Of a DNA stretch of 64,000 nucleotides, positions 44,757 to 54,482 are shown piece after piece. The position numbers and the translations under genes were made by a program. Position 1 is the stretch's first letter, and each line of letters starts with the position of its first letter. Under the pieces are notes generated by a model. The model saw only the letters and a program-made list of their open reading frames with translations, searched no databases and was not told the DNA's origin. The stretch is from Castor canadensis (Eukaryota > Chordata > Mammalia > Rodentia > Castoridae): contig NC_133401.1 of NCBI RefSeq assembly GCF_047511655.1, positions 45,341,570-45,405,569 on the forward strand. The letters are read 5' to 3'.

Positions 44757-45498
44757 TTTGTGTATGTGTGTGTGTGTGGTGCTAGGTATAGACTGTAGGA
44801 TCTTATGAGTGTAGGCAAGTGCTCTACCACTAACTATACCTCTACCCCAAGTTGGAATGTTTAATTCAAGAAAACCAATAGGTATTTGGCAATAACTAGA
44901 CACAGCCTTGGAATTTTCAACTGCTTTTTCTCCTTAGTCTGAATCTGTAGTCAGAGGCATCGTGTAAACTTTCACAAGACATTAATTCCTATACTTTCAT
45001 TTTTCTTCTCTTCAGCTTGTATCACGATAACACTGGAAGAGTCACATTACTGATAAAAGATGTAAACAAGAAAGATGCCGGGTGGTATACAGTGTCTGCA
45101 GTTAATGAGGCAGGAGTGACCACATGTAACACAAGATTGGATGTCACAGGTATGTCACTCTAGCAATCCAACTTAACCTGGGAGATTTAATAAGAAATGC
45201 AAATTCAGTATAGTGTAAAGCCTGAGTGATTTTCTCCATAATTGATTTTTTTTTCTTTCCCTGTCTGATAATGACAGTTATCTGAATCCAGTTTTCTGAA
45301 TTAACTTTTATTGGCTCTCTTTTAGCCCGTCCAAACCAGACTGTCCCAGCTCCTAAGCAGCTGCGAGTTCGACCAACTTTCAGCAAATATTTAGCGCTTA
45401 ATGGGAGAGGTTTGGATGTGAAACAAGCCTTTAACCCAGAAGGAGAATTTCAGCGCCTGGCAGCTCAATCTGGACTCTACGAAAGTGAAGAACTTTAA
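32550..45498 (+). CDS. MYOT: Myotilin (nine coding exons)
   Basis: Myotilin is a sarcomeric Z-disc protein that binds alpha-actinin, filamin C and F-actin, and helps to cross-link and stabilise thin filaments in striated muscle. The spliced CDS (exons listed separately) is 1488 bases, 495 residues plus stop, against 498 in human. It begins MFNYERPKHF and ends GLYESEEL, both as in human myotilin. A Ser-rich disordered N-terminal half (about 1-245) is followed by two I-set Ig domains: about 248-338 (Cys264, Trp280, Cys320, DAGAYAC motif) and about 345-438 (Cys367, Trp379, DAGWYTV motif; the second domain has Tyr where the other has Cys). Ser55, Thr57 and Ser60, sites of human myopathy mutations, are all present. 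All introns are GT-AG. The start ATG has A at -3. No frameshift or stop breaks the frame. Confidence 0.97.
32905..36620. other. MYOT intron 2, no recognised feature
   Basis: About 3.7 kb of intronic sequence with no further exon or clear repeat recognised. Confidence 0.5.
36621..36712 (-). mobile_element. ID-type SINE, antisense, in MYOT intron 2
   Basis: Contains CAGGGGTTTGAACTAAAGGC and GTGCTCTACCTCTTGAACCAC, antisense of ID box B and box A. It lies about 110 bases upstream of exon 3. Confidence 0.8.
36822..36996 (+). CDS. MYOT: MYOT exon 3
   Basis: Begins in phase 2 after TTTTTTAAAG and ends in phase 0 at AATCAA|GTGAGC (residues 117-175). Encodes the region with AKPTPRTPDHEIQGSKEAL and LIQDLERKLKSKDSLLHNG, a helical segment related to the DLGKK/DLERKL segments of the palladin family. 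Confidence 0.95.
37062..37150 (+). mobile_element. ID-type SINE in MYOT intron 3
   Basis: GCTTAGTGGTAGAGCACTTG and box B GGTTTGATTCCCAGC. It lies only about 65 bases downstream of exon 3. Confidence 0.8.
38180..38278 (+). CDS. MYOT: MYOT exon 4
   Basis: 33 codons, phase 0 at both ends; acceptor CTCTTCCTCAAAG, donor CACAG|GTAAAT. Encodes RLTYEEKMARRLLGPQNA then AAVFHAQNDEQDSPQ. The first half is almost identical to human; the acidic tail (residues 197-208) differs and carries a small length change relative to human. Confidence 0.95.
38660..38876 (-). mobile_element. Composite SINE, antisense, in MYOT intron 4
   Basis: Antisense ID words (GGGGTTTGAACTCATAGC) then antisense 7SL-like words (GTGGGGTCTCACGAAC, CTCCCACATAGCTAGG). 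Confidence 0.75.
38880..39180. other. Intron 4 sequence, no recognised feature
   Basis: Nothing recognised. Confidence 0.4.
39183..39246 (+). mobile_element. Partial ID-type SINE
   Basis: GTGGTAGAGTGCCCACCTTGC and box B GAGTTCAAATCCC. The 5' end is missing. Confidence 0.7.
39250..40200. other. MYOT intron 4, no recognised exon
   Basis: A short L2-like trace (TCATTCAACAAATTTACGTGG) near 39520. Otherwise nothing was recognised. Confidence 0.4.
40205..40272 (+). repeat. G-rich minisatellite (GTGTTGGGGGG-type units)
   Basis: Several successive runs of five to eight G separated by GTGTT or TT. It has clear G-quadruplex potential on the + (transcribed RNA) strand. It lies about 200 bases upstream of MYOT exon 5. 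Confidence 0.95.
40273..40345 (+). mobile_element. Truncated ID-type SINE after the G-rich tract
   Basis: GATTGGTAGAGCACCCTGGG and box B GGGTTCAATTCCCAGC, with an AAAC-rich tail. Confidence 0.72.
40470..40519 (+). CDS. MYOT: MYOT exon 5
   Basis: A 50-base exon with phase 0 entry and phase 2 exit. It encodes QHNSEHARLQVPTSQV and the first two bases of an Arg codon, as in human. The acceptor is a tandem AAGCAG (use of the second AG would drop one Gln), and two overlapping donors lie at the 3' end (40515 and 40520). The downstream donor keeps the conserved SQVRSRS junction. Confidence 0.93.
41399..41531 (+). CDS. MYOT: MYOT exon 6: start of first canonical Ig domain
   Basis: Acceptor AAAATTTTTGCAG, donor TTCAAA|GTAAGA, ending in phase 0 (residues 225-269). 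Encodes the RSRSSSRGDVNDQDAIQEKF stretch and the first strands of Ig domain 1 (RFIQVPENMSIEEGRFCRM). One Asp to Glu change against human in the MSI-E-EGR motif. Confidence 0.96.
41643..41830 (+). mobile_element. MIR element in MYOT intron 6
   Basis: TCTGGAGCTGAACTGATCTGG, GGCATTTAACTTCTCTGGGG and ACCTATCTCATAAAG follow the MIR consensus order. It is in sense orientation. Confidence 0.75.
42513..42720 (+). CDS. MYOT: MYOT exon 7: rest of first canonical Ig domain
   Basis: Acceptor TTTGTTTGTTCCTAG, donor CTTG|GTAAGC, phase 0 in, phase 1 out (residues 270-338). Encodes SGLPAPDVSWYLNG, HKMIVSEKGFHS and DAGAYACVAKNRAGEA, with the core Trp280 and Cys320. Nearly identical to human. Confidence 0.97.
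42730..43905. other. MYOT intron 7, no recognised exon
   Basis: About 1.2 kb without a recognised exon. A (CA)n-type run occurs near 43510. Confidence 0.45.
43912..44001 (-). mobile_element. ID-type SINE, antisense, in MYOT intron 7
   Basis: GTGCTGGAGATAAAATCCAC and AAATGCTCTGCCACTGAGCC are antisense ID landmarks. Confidence 0.78.
44313..44478 (+). CDS. MYOT: MYOT exon 8: start of second canonical Ig domain
   Basis: Acceptor TTTATTAATATGTAG, donor AAG|GTAGGA (a weaker donor than the others), phase 1 in, phase 2 out (residues 339-393). Encodes AKEHKRAPMFIFKP, VKLECQISAIPPPKLFW and KRNNEMVQFNTDRI with Cys367 and Trp379. Confidence 0.95.
44724..44778 (+). repeat. (TG)n microsatellite in MYOT intron 8
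   Basis: TG units with interruptions (TATG, TTTG), directly followed by an antisense ID-like SINE, so it may be that SINE's tail. Confidence 0.9.
44779..44850 (-). mobile_element. Degenerate ID-type SINE, antisense
   Basis: GTGCTAGGTATAGACTGTAGG and GCAAGTGCTCTACCACTAAC, next to the (TG)n tract. Confidence 0.65.
45016..45149 (+). CDS. MYOT: MYOT exon 9: rest of second canonical Ig domain
   Basis: Acceptor TTTTTCTTCTCTTCAG, donor ACAG|GTATGT, phase 2 in, phase 1 out (residues 394-438). Encodes LYHDNTGRVTLLIKDVNKK and DAGWYTVSAVNEAGVTTC, the F/G strands of Ig domain 2. Confidence 0.96.
45326..45498 (+). CDS. MYOT: MYOT exon 10: C-terminal tail and stop
   Basis: Acceptor GGCTCTCTTTTAG, phase 1 in. 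Encodes RPNQTVPAPKQLRVRPTFS, then KYLALNGRGLDVKQAFNPEG and the end SGLYESEEL, then TAA. The last four residues (SEEL) are a PDZ-binding-type C-terminus, known for the myotilin/palladin/myopalladin family to bind ZASP-type PDZ proteins. Confidence 0.97.
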
Positions 45499-45562
45499 TA
45501 ACTCGAACCACATTGGAAAAACACAACTACACTATTAGCGATATATTTGACGATGTTTTTGA

Positions 45563-45568
45563 AATAAA
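45563..45568 (+). terminator. MYOT: Proximal AATAAA polyadenylation signal
   Basis: An AATAAA 65 bases after the stop codon, which would give a very short 3' UTR. Confidence 0.5.
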
Positions 45569-45925
45569 TCTATAGCTGTATTAACAGATTATGGCTTTAA
45601 TTAGATAATATAACTAATATACATTTATAATATTACTTATCCTCTGACTCTTACACATTCTATTTCCTTGATTTGTGAAGCCCACAGTAAACTGGGTGTA
45701 TGGATTTGTATTGTAGAAGACTATCTTAAAATGTGGGATCTTGACATTTAAATGACACACATTTAACAATGACAGGTTATGAATTAATAACATTTTAAAC
45801 ACATCTAATGCTTGCCGTAAGATTTACTGGTACTGCTTAATACATGTGGCTTTCCCTGTGTTCTCTTGTAGGAATACTAACATGGTATAGATTTCTGAGT
45901 GCTCCATAGTTTTATGTCAAAAGAG

Positions 45926-45931
45926 AATAAA
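45926..45931 (+). terminator. MYOT: Distal AATAAA polyadenylation signal
   Basis: A second AATAAA followed by an unremarkable A-rich then T-rich stretch (GACTGTCTGCTC). The distance from the stop (428 bases) suits the usual mature transcript, so I favour this one. Confidence 0.65.
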
Positions 45932-45954
45932 ATTCAAACAGTTAAAACAGACTG

Positions 45955-47460
45955 TCTGCTCTTCACAAAAGTCTAGATATTTATAGTTAAAACTCTGGTT
46001 TTATGTAGTAAGCAACACTCAGCAAAACTGATGAATAATCAGTTCCAAAAGGGCAACAATACTGTGTCCTGGAGCAGTGGGAAGCTATAGCTCCTCAGTT
46101 CCTCCTGAAACTGACATTCCATGGTTTATACTTCAAGGGCAACCACAGGAACTTTTGACACAGTCTCTCCTGAATTTGTGATTTTGTGCTAGACAAATAG
46201 GTCTCTAATTCTTCAAGATCTTTGAGTCCATTGAGTTCAATGGCATAAGAACACTCTATAAAGGTCATCTTTTAATTCTTATATTCAATGTAGAGTTGAA
46301 TACCTATATTTGAATGCTTTTCCTCCCACAATTTTAAGTTCAAATAACCTGTTAAAGTATACAGTATAATTTTGTGAGTTTTTGAGAGTCCCAAAACAGG
46401 ACTCTCAAAAAATAAAAGTACAAATCCTTTTATTAAGTTGTAAGATAGGACAGCAGCCTTTTCTTTGACATAGGCCACTAGTGCACAACCGTGGGCCTCT
46501 CCTGTTTCTTTTATCAAAGATAGTGTTAGACCCTGGCTACTGTGTGGCCTAGTTTTGCTTTTTATCAACACTTAAAACAGCATTTGTCAACTTCACTCTC
46601 CACTTCTTTCAGGGAAAGGACAAAAGTGGCTTTATCCTTTACTTTCAAAACAACTTAGTGGTTTTCTTTTCAGACTACCCTAAGGTCTTTGGGCAAAATT
46701 CTATTTTATTTTCCTTTTCAATACCATAAGCATCCATCTTGTCTTATATCCTGGTGGCTTTTGGCTGCCTTAATTTATAGCCAAATTTGGTCTTTTCTAG
46801 AGTTTGTGTACAAACTGTCTCATCTTTGCAAAGCTTCCGGGGGCCTCGGTTCCCCAGGACCACTGCCTTGACCCATTCTTCTACATAATCACTGCAGGGT
46901 TTTGTTTTTGTTTTTATCCAATGTTTGGAGTTGGAGGAAGAGAAGTGGAAACTATTTCTAGAAACAACACTTGGCTCTTTACAACCAGTGTCTGCAAGTA
47001 GCAGGAGTAGTGAAGGGTCATGGCAAGGCACATGGGCTTTGCCTCCCGCAGGCTTTGCCTCAATTTTAGGTCAATTATTTAATCTCTTGGTCCCTCAGTT
47101 TCTTCAAGTCCTAAATGACGACAAAAATATCTATGTTTCAGGGAGATGGGTATGGAGACTAAACAAGGCAATAAATGTTGAAGGTATTCAAGAGAGAAAA
47201 GCCCATTATTATTAATTGCTAAGATTTTTTTCAAGCCCAAAGCCAGAAACCAGAGGGAGTTCCCTTTCTAGGGAGCTCTTTATGCATTCTCTAGCATCCA
47301 TTTTGTTAGGCTGCACTGAGGGGCACCAGGGAAAACCCTGCCTGACATGCAGATTGAGTCCTGGCTAACTGTTGAGTGTGCTTAGGCCCCTCCAACAGCC
47401 CTTTCAACATCCTTTTCTCCTCTGGGGACAAGCACTCTTCTGCTGTCACCCTCTTTTCTT
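45955..47460. other. Downstream flank, no recognised gene
   Basis: Human synteny as I recall it places PKD2L2 within about 1.5 kb of MYOT. I searched by eye for its conserved N-terminal exon and saw nothing convincing. A MIR-like trace occurs near 47080-47120. Confidence 0.4.
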
Positions 47461-47466
47461 TCTTTC

Positions 47467-47668
47467 TTTCTTTTCTTTTTTTTTGGTGGTATGGAGTTTG
47501 ATCTCAGGGCCTACACCTTGAGCCATTCCACTAGCCCTTTTTTGTGATTTTTTTTTTCGAGATGGGATCTCACGAACTCTTTGCCTGGGTTGGCTTAGAA
47601 CTTCAATCCTCCTGATCCCTACCTCCTGAGTAGCTAGGATTACAGACGTGAGCTACTGGTGCCCAGCT
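47467..47668 (-). mobile_element. Composite SINE, antisense
   Basis: GGAGTTTGATCTCAGGGCC and GAGCCATTCCACTAGCCC (antisense ID), then GATGGGATCTCACGAAC and CTCCTGAGTAGCTAGGATTA (antisense 7SL-like). Confidence 0.82.
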
Positions 47669-48174
47669 TGTCACCCTCATTTACTTTATAAAATCTGCTT
47701 TCAGAAGAGTCCGAAATGTACTCATAAAGTATCACCTTGGCGAAGCATATTCATATATAAATAGGGAACAAACCTTAAGGCAAAGTTGGGACTGGACTGA
47801 CTGACCAACTGTGGAACAATCTCCAGACCTGACTAATATTTGAAGAGAAAACTCTATATTTGCATGGAGTTGTACATTTGTAGCTATAGCAAAAGATTTT
47901 CCTTCACAAGAATCTGACTCTGTGGATGTGGGTGTTCTGTCTTTGTGCATATCTCTCTCCTCCATGTATGGCTTGGGTTTTTGTGCCTCTGTTTCTTTTC
48001 TCTTCATTTCCTTCTTTTTCTCTTTATTTTTTTCCTTTTATAGGCCATAATATATTGAAAATATTTGTTACTTATTAGTTTTATCAAGTATGCTAAGAGT
48101 GAAACAGCTGTCACTAATTTGGAGTAATAGCATCAACTATATATTTCATTATAATACTTATCACTTACTCACAG

Positions 48175-48535
48175 GTGTGGTTTGGGGACATCCCCAAAAT
48201 TGTCATGATGGAAACTTGGTCCCCAGTGCAGCAGTGTTGAGAGGTAGGACCTATGGGAAGTGATTGAGTCAGGAGGGCCCTGCTCTTACAAATAGATGAA
48301 TCCATTCATGGAATAATGGGTTACTGTAGGAGTGGCTGTTATAAAAGTAAGCTCTCTTTGGCATGCTCGCTCTGTCTCTATGATTACTGATGCAGCAAGC
48401 AGGACCTCTGCAGAAGCCAGCGCCATGCCCTTGGACTTTCCAGCCTCCAGAATCACAAGCTAAATAAACATCTATTCTTTCATAAATCACCCAGTCTGTG
48501 GTACTCAATTATAGCAACAGAAAACAGAGGAAGAC
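48175..48535 (+). mobile_element. MaLR-type LTR, sense
   Basis: Begins GTGTGGTTTGGGGACATCCCC, contains TAAATAAACATCTATTC (the polyadenylation-type end of MST/MLT1-like LTRs) and ends GTACTCAATTATAGCAACAG then AAAACAGAGG. Solo LTR, diverged. Confidence 0.68.
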
Positions 48536-48544
48536 AGTGACCTT

Positions 48545-49105
48545 GTGCTGTTTATTGGTTTCTCTCTCCCCATACCATTACCAATGGGTGGTCTCAAAAG
48601 ACACTGGTTGTGAAGATCTCAGGTCCTTGGCATCCCAAACAAAGAATTGAATGGAGACACACAGATTGCAAAGAAGAAAGTACACTTCCCGGGGAAGGAG
48701 GGGTGGGGAGTGGGCTTTGAGGAAGGTGGCTCAAAAGCAGTACCTGTAGCTCAAGAGCACTTGTGCCCTGGTTGAATTAGTATTTATAGCAAGGGGAGGA
48801 GATTTAGGTGGTACTTAGGAATGGCGTTTGGTGCAGAGCACATGTGAATTCAGTGAACTGTAACAAGGGGGCCTTTGTGCACATGCTCCAGTTTGGGTCC
48901 AGCTAAAAATGCTATTTCAAAAGGCGGGTTTTATAGTGGTTTGGGGTGGAGCTAGATTACCTGTTCCTTGTGAGACAATCTGCAAGGAGACCACCCATTC
49001 CATGACCTGATTTGGGCACTTTCCTGCCTCAATAGGATATAAGCTCCCTGAGGGCTGGGCTTTGATCTCATTCTCTGCTGTATGCCAGTTCTCTAAGCTA
49101 CCATT
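48545..49105. mobile_element. Possible LTR, family not assigned
   Basis: Composition and the block about GGCATCCCAAACAAAGAATTG then GGAGACACACAGATTGC look like an antisense LTR. Terminal repeats were not identified. Low confidence. Confidence 0.3.
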
Positions 49106-49419
49106 CAACACTCCCCCAGAGGACCTTCATGTACCCCACCCATTCCAAACCCACTTCCCTGTTCCCCTAAAAGGAACCACATCTGACTTTGTGGTCATCT
49201 CTTCCTTGCTTTCTTTATATTTCTATAACCTGTGATAGAAAAACACCATGGCTCAATTTGTCTTTTAAAAAATACATATTCCATGTCTGTTCTCATGTAT
49301 CCCTGCATTACTTCCTTTGCTCTACAATTTAGTTCTGGAAGAAATGGGGTTGTTCAATTTGACTTATAGATTCTTCCACATCTAGGTTTTACCAATTGCA
49401 CTTCCATACTACTTACCAT

Positions 49420-49710
49420 GTTTTTTTGTTGTTTTTTGTTTTGTTTTGTTTTTTTGGCAGTGCTGGGGGTTGAACTCAGAGCCCCACACTTGCTAGGTTC
49501 TATCACTTGAGTCGCTTTGCCAGCTCTTTTTTATTGGTTATTTTCAAGAGAGGGTTTCACTTTATGCTTAGGCTTGAAGGGGCCAGATTACAATCCTCCT
49601 GTTTGTGCTTCCCTTCATAGTTGGGATGATAAGTGCATGCCACTGTGCTGAACCATTGATTGAGATGGGATCTCATGAACTTTTAGCCCTGGCTGGCCTA
49701 CAACCATGTC
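49420..49710 (-). mobile_element. Composite SINE, antisense
   Basis: GGGGGTTGAACTCAGAGCCC and CTATCACTTGAGTCGC, then GAGAGGGTTTCACTTTATGC and GAGATGGGATCTCATGAAC. Confidence 0.75.
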
Positions 49711-50007
49711 TTCTGTGTTTTCTGTAAATAGGTAGTTGAATTTTAGGGCAATGCTCCTTTGCATGTGGCATGTAGGAAATATGGGGTATCTGATTATCTT
49801 TCTCTCTGTGATGTTGGCAGCCATTGATCCATCTATTCATAAGAAGTTGCAAGGTGGTGATATTAAAAATTTAATCATTCTTTCCATAGTTAGTAAACAG
49901 CATTCTTCCATAGTGAGAAACTGCCCTTCAATTTCTATTTGCATATTTTATACTAGAAAGACAGAATCAATGCTTGGTGAAAATACATTTTCAACATTTT
50001 TCCTTTT

Positions 50008-50078
50008 TTGGCAGCACAGGGTTTTGAACTCAGGGCCTAAGTAGGGGCTCTTACCACTTGAGCTATTCCACCAGCCCC
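50008..50078 (-). mobile_element. ID-type SINE, antisense, short
   Basis: GGCAGCACAGGGTTTTGAAC, CTCAGGGCCTAAG and CTTGAGCTATTCCACCAGCC. It lies just upstream of the LINE-1 insertion site. Confidence 0.75.
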
Positions 50079-50180
50079 AAAATACATTTTTTGGATATAA
50101 CAAATATACAAAAGAACACATAAAAATAAGAGAACTTAGCACAGACCTACAATGAAAGATCTATTAAAAGATGTCCTTCA

Positions 50181-52938
50181 AACCATACAAAGAATTAATG
50201 AAACAAAAAGTTGGTTCTTTGAAAAAATAAACAAGATCGATAGACCCCTGGCAAACCTGACTAAAATGAGGAGAGAAAAAACCCAAATTAGTAGAATCAG
50301 GAATGCAAAAGGGGAGATAACAACAAACACCATGGAAGTCCAGGAAATCATCAGAGACTACTTTGAGAACCTATATTCAAATAAATTTGAAAATCTAAAA
50401 GAAATGGACAGATTTCTAGATACATATGATCATCCAAAACTGAACCAAGAGGAAATTAATCACCTGAATAGACCTATAACACAAAATGAAATTGAAGCAG
50501 CAATCAAGAGTCTCCCCAAAAAGAAAAGTCCAGGACCTGATGGATTCTCTGCTGAATTCTATCAGACCTTTAAAGAAGAACTGATACCAACCCTCCTTAA
50601 ACTGTTCCATGAAATAGAAAGGGAAGGAAAACTGCCAAACACATTTTATGAAGCCAGTATTACACTTATCCCAAAACCAGGCAAAGACACCTCCAAAAAG
50701 GAGAACTATAGGCCAATCTCCTTAATGAACATTGATGCAAAAATCCTCAACAAAATAATGGCAAATCGAATTCAGCAACACATCAAAAAGATTATTCACC
50801 ACGACCAAGTAGGCTTCATCCCAGGGATGCAGGGGTGGTTCAACATACGAAAATCAATAAACGTAATAAACCACATTAACAGAAGCAAAGACAAAAACCA
50901 CTTGATCATCTCAATAGATGCAGAAAAAGCCTTTGATAAGATCCAACATCATTTCATGATAAAAGCTCTAAGAAAACTAGGAATAGAAGGAAAGTTCCTC
51001 AACATTATAAAAGCTATATATGACAAACCTACAGCCAGCATTATACTTAACGGAGAAAAATTAAAACCATTCCCTCTAAAATCAGGAACCAGACAAGGAT
51101 GCCCACTATCTCCACTCCTATTCAACATAGTACTGGAATTCCTAGCCAGAGCAATTAGGCAAGAAGAAGGAATAAAAGGAATACAAATAGGTAAAGAAAC
51201 TGTCAAAATATCCCTATTTGCAGACGACATGATCCTATACCTTAAAGACCCAAAAAACTCTACTCAGAAGCTTCTAGACATCATCAATAGCTATAGCAAG
51301 GTAGCAGGATATAAAATCAACATAGAAAAATCGTTAGCATTTCTATACACTAACAATGAGCAAACGGAAAAAGAATGTATGAAAACAATTCCATTTACAA
51401 TAGCCTCAAAAAAAATCAAATACCTAGGTGTAAACCTAACAAAAGATGTGAAAGACCTCTACAAGGAAAACTATACACTTCTGAAGAAAGAGATTGAGGA
51501 AGACTATAGAAAGTGGAGAGATCTCCCATGCTCATGGATTGGTAGAATCAACATAGTAAAAATGTCTATACTCCCAAAAGTAATCTACATGTTTAATGCA
51601 ATTCCCATCAAAATTCCAATGACATTCATCAAAGAGATTGAAAAATCTACTGTTAAATTTATATGGAAACACAAGAGGCCACGAATAGCCAAGGCAATAC
51701 TCAGTCAAAAGAACAATGCAGGAGGTATCACAATACCTGACTTCAAACTATATTACAAAGCAATAATAATAAAAACAGCATGGTACTGGCACAAAAACAG
51801 ACATGAAGACCAGTGGAACAGAATAGAGGATCCAGATATGAAGCCACACAACTATAAGCAACTTATCTTTGACAAAGGAGCTAAAAATATACGATGGAGA
51901 AATAGCAGCCTCTTCAACAAAAACTGCTGGGAAAACTGGTTAGCAGTCTGCAAAAAACTGAAACTAGATCCATGTATATCACCCTATACCAAGATTAACT
52001 CAAAATGGATCAAGGATCTGAATATCAGACCCCAAACTCTTAAGTTGATACAAGAAAGAGTAGGAAATACTCTGGAGTTAGTAGGTATAGGTAAGAATTT
52101 TCTCAATGAAACCCCAGCAGCACAGCAACTAAGAGATAGCATAGATAAATGGGACCTCATAAAACTAAAAAGCTTCTGTTCATCAAAAGAAATGGTCTCT
52201 AAACTGAAGAGAACACCCACAGAGTGGGAGAAAATATTTGCCAACTATACATCAGACAAAGGACTGATAACCAGAATATACAGGGAACTTAAAAAACTAA
52301 ATTCTCCCAAAACTAATGAACCAATAAAGAAATGGGCAGGTGAACTAAACAGAACTTTCTCAAAAGAAGAAATTCAAATGGCCAGAAAACACATGAAAAA
52401 ATGCTCACCATCTCTAGCAATAAAGGAAATGCAAATTAAAACCACACTAAGATTCCACCTCACCCCTGTTAGAATAGCCATCATCAGCAACACCACCAAC
52501 AACAGGTGTTGGCGAGGATGCGGGGAAAAAGGAACCCTCTTACACTGTTGGTGGGAATGTAGACTAGTACAACCACTCTGGAAAAAAATTTGGAGGCTAC
52601 TTAAAAAGCTGGACATCGATCTACCATTTGATCCAGCAATACCACTCTTGGGGATATACCCAAAAGACTGTTACTCCAGAGGCACCTGCACATCCATGTT
52701 TATTGCGGCACTATTCACAATAGCCAAGTTATGGAAACAGCCAAGATGCCCCAGCACTGACGAATGGATTAAGAAAATGTGGTACCTATACACAATGGAA
52801 TTTTATGTAGCCATGAAGAAGAACGAAATGTTATCATTCGCTGGTAAATGGATGGAATTGGAGAACATCATTCTGAGTGAGGTTAGCCTGGCTCAAAAGA
52901 CCAAAAATCGTATGTTCTCCCTCATATGTGGACATTAG
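50181..52938 (+). pseudogene. LINE-1 ORF2 protein, C-terminal ~70 percent, open frame
   Basis: The open frame starts at an ATG in the flank (50152), so its first ten or so residues are host sequence; the L1 part then runs uninterrupted to TAG/TAA-type stop at 52936-52938, about 918 codons. It contains the pre-RT motif ([14 protein letters not shown]), the RT fingers ([15 protein letters not shown]), the catalytic FADD (51217-51228) and the C-terminal Cys/His cluster (CWRGCG...HCWWEC). ORF2 is normally about 1275 residues; the N-terminal endonuclease is missing, so no full retrotransposition function is expected. Typical of a dead-on-arrival but young copy. Confidence 0.93.
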
Positions 52939-53316
52939 ATCAAGGGCAAACACAACAAGGGGATTGGACTATGAGCACATGATAAAAGCGAGAGCACACA
53001 AGGGAGGGGTGAGGATAGGTAAGACACCTAAAAAACTAGCTAGCATTTGTTGCCCTTAATGCAGAGAAACTAAAGCAGATACCTTAAAGCAACTGAGGCC
53101 AATAGGAAAAGGAGACCAGGAACTAGAGAAAAGGTTAGATTAAAAACAATTAACCTAGAAGGTAACACCCACGCACAGGAAATCAATGTGAGTCAATGCC
53201 CTGTATAGCTATCCTTATCTCAACCAGCAAAACCCCTTGTTCCTTCCTATTATTGCTTATACTCTCTCTACAACAAAATTAGAGATAAGGGCAAAATAGT
53301 TTCTGCTGGGTATTGA

Positions 53317-53376
53317 GGGGGGGGAGCGGGAGGGGGTGGAGTGGGTGGTAAGGGAGGGGGTGGGGTCAGGGGGGAG
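53317..53376 (+). repeat. G-rich tract in the LINE-1 3' UTR
   Basis: Runs of four to eight G with short A/T spacers. L1 3' UTRs in mammals carry such a conserved G-quadruplex-prone polypurine segment. Confidence 0.9.
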
Positions 53377-53689
53377 AAATAAACCAAGCCTTGTATGCAC
53401 ATATGAATAATAAAAGAAAAATGAAAAAAAAAAAAAAAAAAAAAGATGTCCTTCAGTTAGTAAACTCAGGGAGAAGAAACTAAATGCAAGAAAAAATGAG
53501 TATAGAAATTGATAAATTAAGTTGGTAAGCATAATTAACTATGAATTATAAAAATTGTAATATTTATTTAATGGGTAATTAAAGCATAGCTAACTTTGTG
53601 TCTTGCTCAGTAGAAAGGTAAAATGTTGCATAATTTGAGACTTTGTAGAAAAAAACATATGCGTGTTAATAATATATAAATACAATCTG

Positions 53690-53872
53690 GGCATGGTGGT
53701 ACATACCTGTAATCCCAGCTACTTGGGAAGATCACAAGTTCAAGACAAGCCTGGGCAAAGTTAGTGAGACCTTATTTCAAAAACAAAATACAAAGGAAAG
53801 GGCTTGGAGCATGCTCAGGTAATAAAGCATGAAGCCCTAGGTTCAATCCCCAGTATGACAAAAAGATACAAT
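53690..53872 (+). mobile_element. Composite 7SL-like plus ID SINE
   Basis: GGGCATGGTGGTACATACC, AATCCCAGCTACTTGGG (7SL-like) then TAAAGCATGAAGCCC, GGTTCAATCCCCAG (ID-like). Confidence 0.78.
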
Positions 53873-54147
53873 GTATAGTTTCAGATTAAAAAAAAAGGAA
53901 AATATAGAAAACTTCATCAGTCCTAAGAAAATAAATAAAAATGGTAGTAAAGAGAAGACTTCATTTAGATAGTGGAAATAAACCCAAGTATACCTGGATC
54001 ACTACATGAGTTAATTAGAAAGAACTCATTTACCAAAAGATTAAAACCACCATTTCATTTATAAGTAAGCAAACAAATAAAACTGTAGCTCAAGAGGAGA
54101 AAATGTCCATGTATATATGTATGTTTAGTTAAAAGAGTAATGTGTTA

Positions 54148-54455
54148 GACTTTCATCATTGTGACAAATGTAAAACCATGTAAAAGAAGAAAGAATAGTT
54201 TTAGCTCAAAGTTTAGGAGCAAGGACGGCATGGTGGAGCACAGCAGGTCACATCATGGGGGCCAGAAAGCAAAGGGAGAGAGTGTCAGCACTAGCTGGCT
54301 TTCTCCTTTATCCCCTTTCATTCCATCCAGACCCTCAGACCCACATACATTCTTGGCAGGTCTTTCTCACTTCGTTAATCCTCACTGGAAACACCGTCAC
54401 AGACACACACACCCAGAGGTGTGTTTTATTAATCTTCTAGCTTCTTTTCAACCCC
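54148..54455 (-). mobile_element. Possible MaLR-type LTR, antisense
   Basis: GACTTTCATCATTGTGACAAA then GGTGGAGCACAGCAGGTCAC and ATCATGGGGGCCAGAAAGC follow the antisense MaLR pattern seen at 57.05 and 58.56 kb. Confidence 0.5.
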
Positions 54456-54482
54456 ATTGATTTAATCATGATGAACCATCGT

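Larger units (their letters stand above)
45499..45950 (+). other. MYOT: MYOT 3' UTR
   Basis: About 450 bases, AT-rich. It ends in the interval after the second polyadenylation signal. The length is close to what I recall for human MYOT. No SINE interrupts it. Confidence 0.75.
50166..53455 (+). mobile_element. 5'-truncated LINE-1 with target-site duplication
   Basis: A perfect 15-base repeat (AAAAGATGTCCTTCA) occurs at 50166-50180 and at 53441-53455, just after a poly(A) tail. The body (50181-53440) holds the 3' part of ORF2, a 3' UTR with a G-rich tract (53317-53376) and AATAATAAAAG before the tail. The 5' truncation, A tail and duplication are the marks of target-primed reverse transcription. 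The intact frame and clean duplication suggest that this is a recent insertion. It is not itself mobile, because ORF1 and the endonuclease are gone. Confidence 0.95.

Noticed and set aside
50416-52616. Several minus-strand frames in the LINE-1 interval
   Set aside because: They are shadows of the plus-strand L1 ORF2.
50181-53440. A complete, potentially active LINE-1
   Set aside because: No 5' UTR, ORF1 or endonuclease; the element is 5'-truncated at a target-site duplication.
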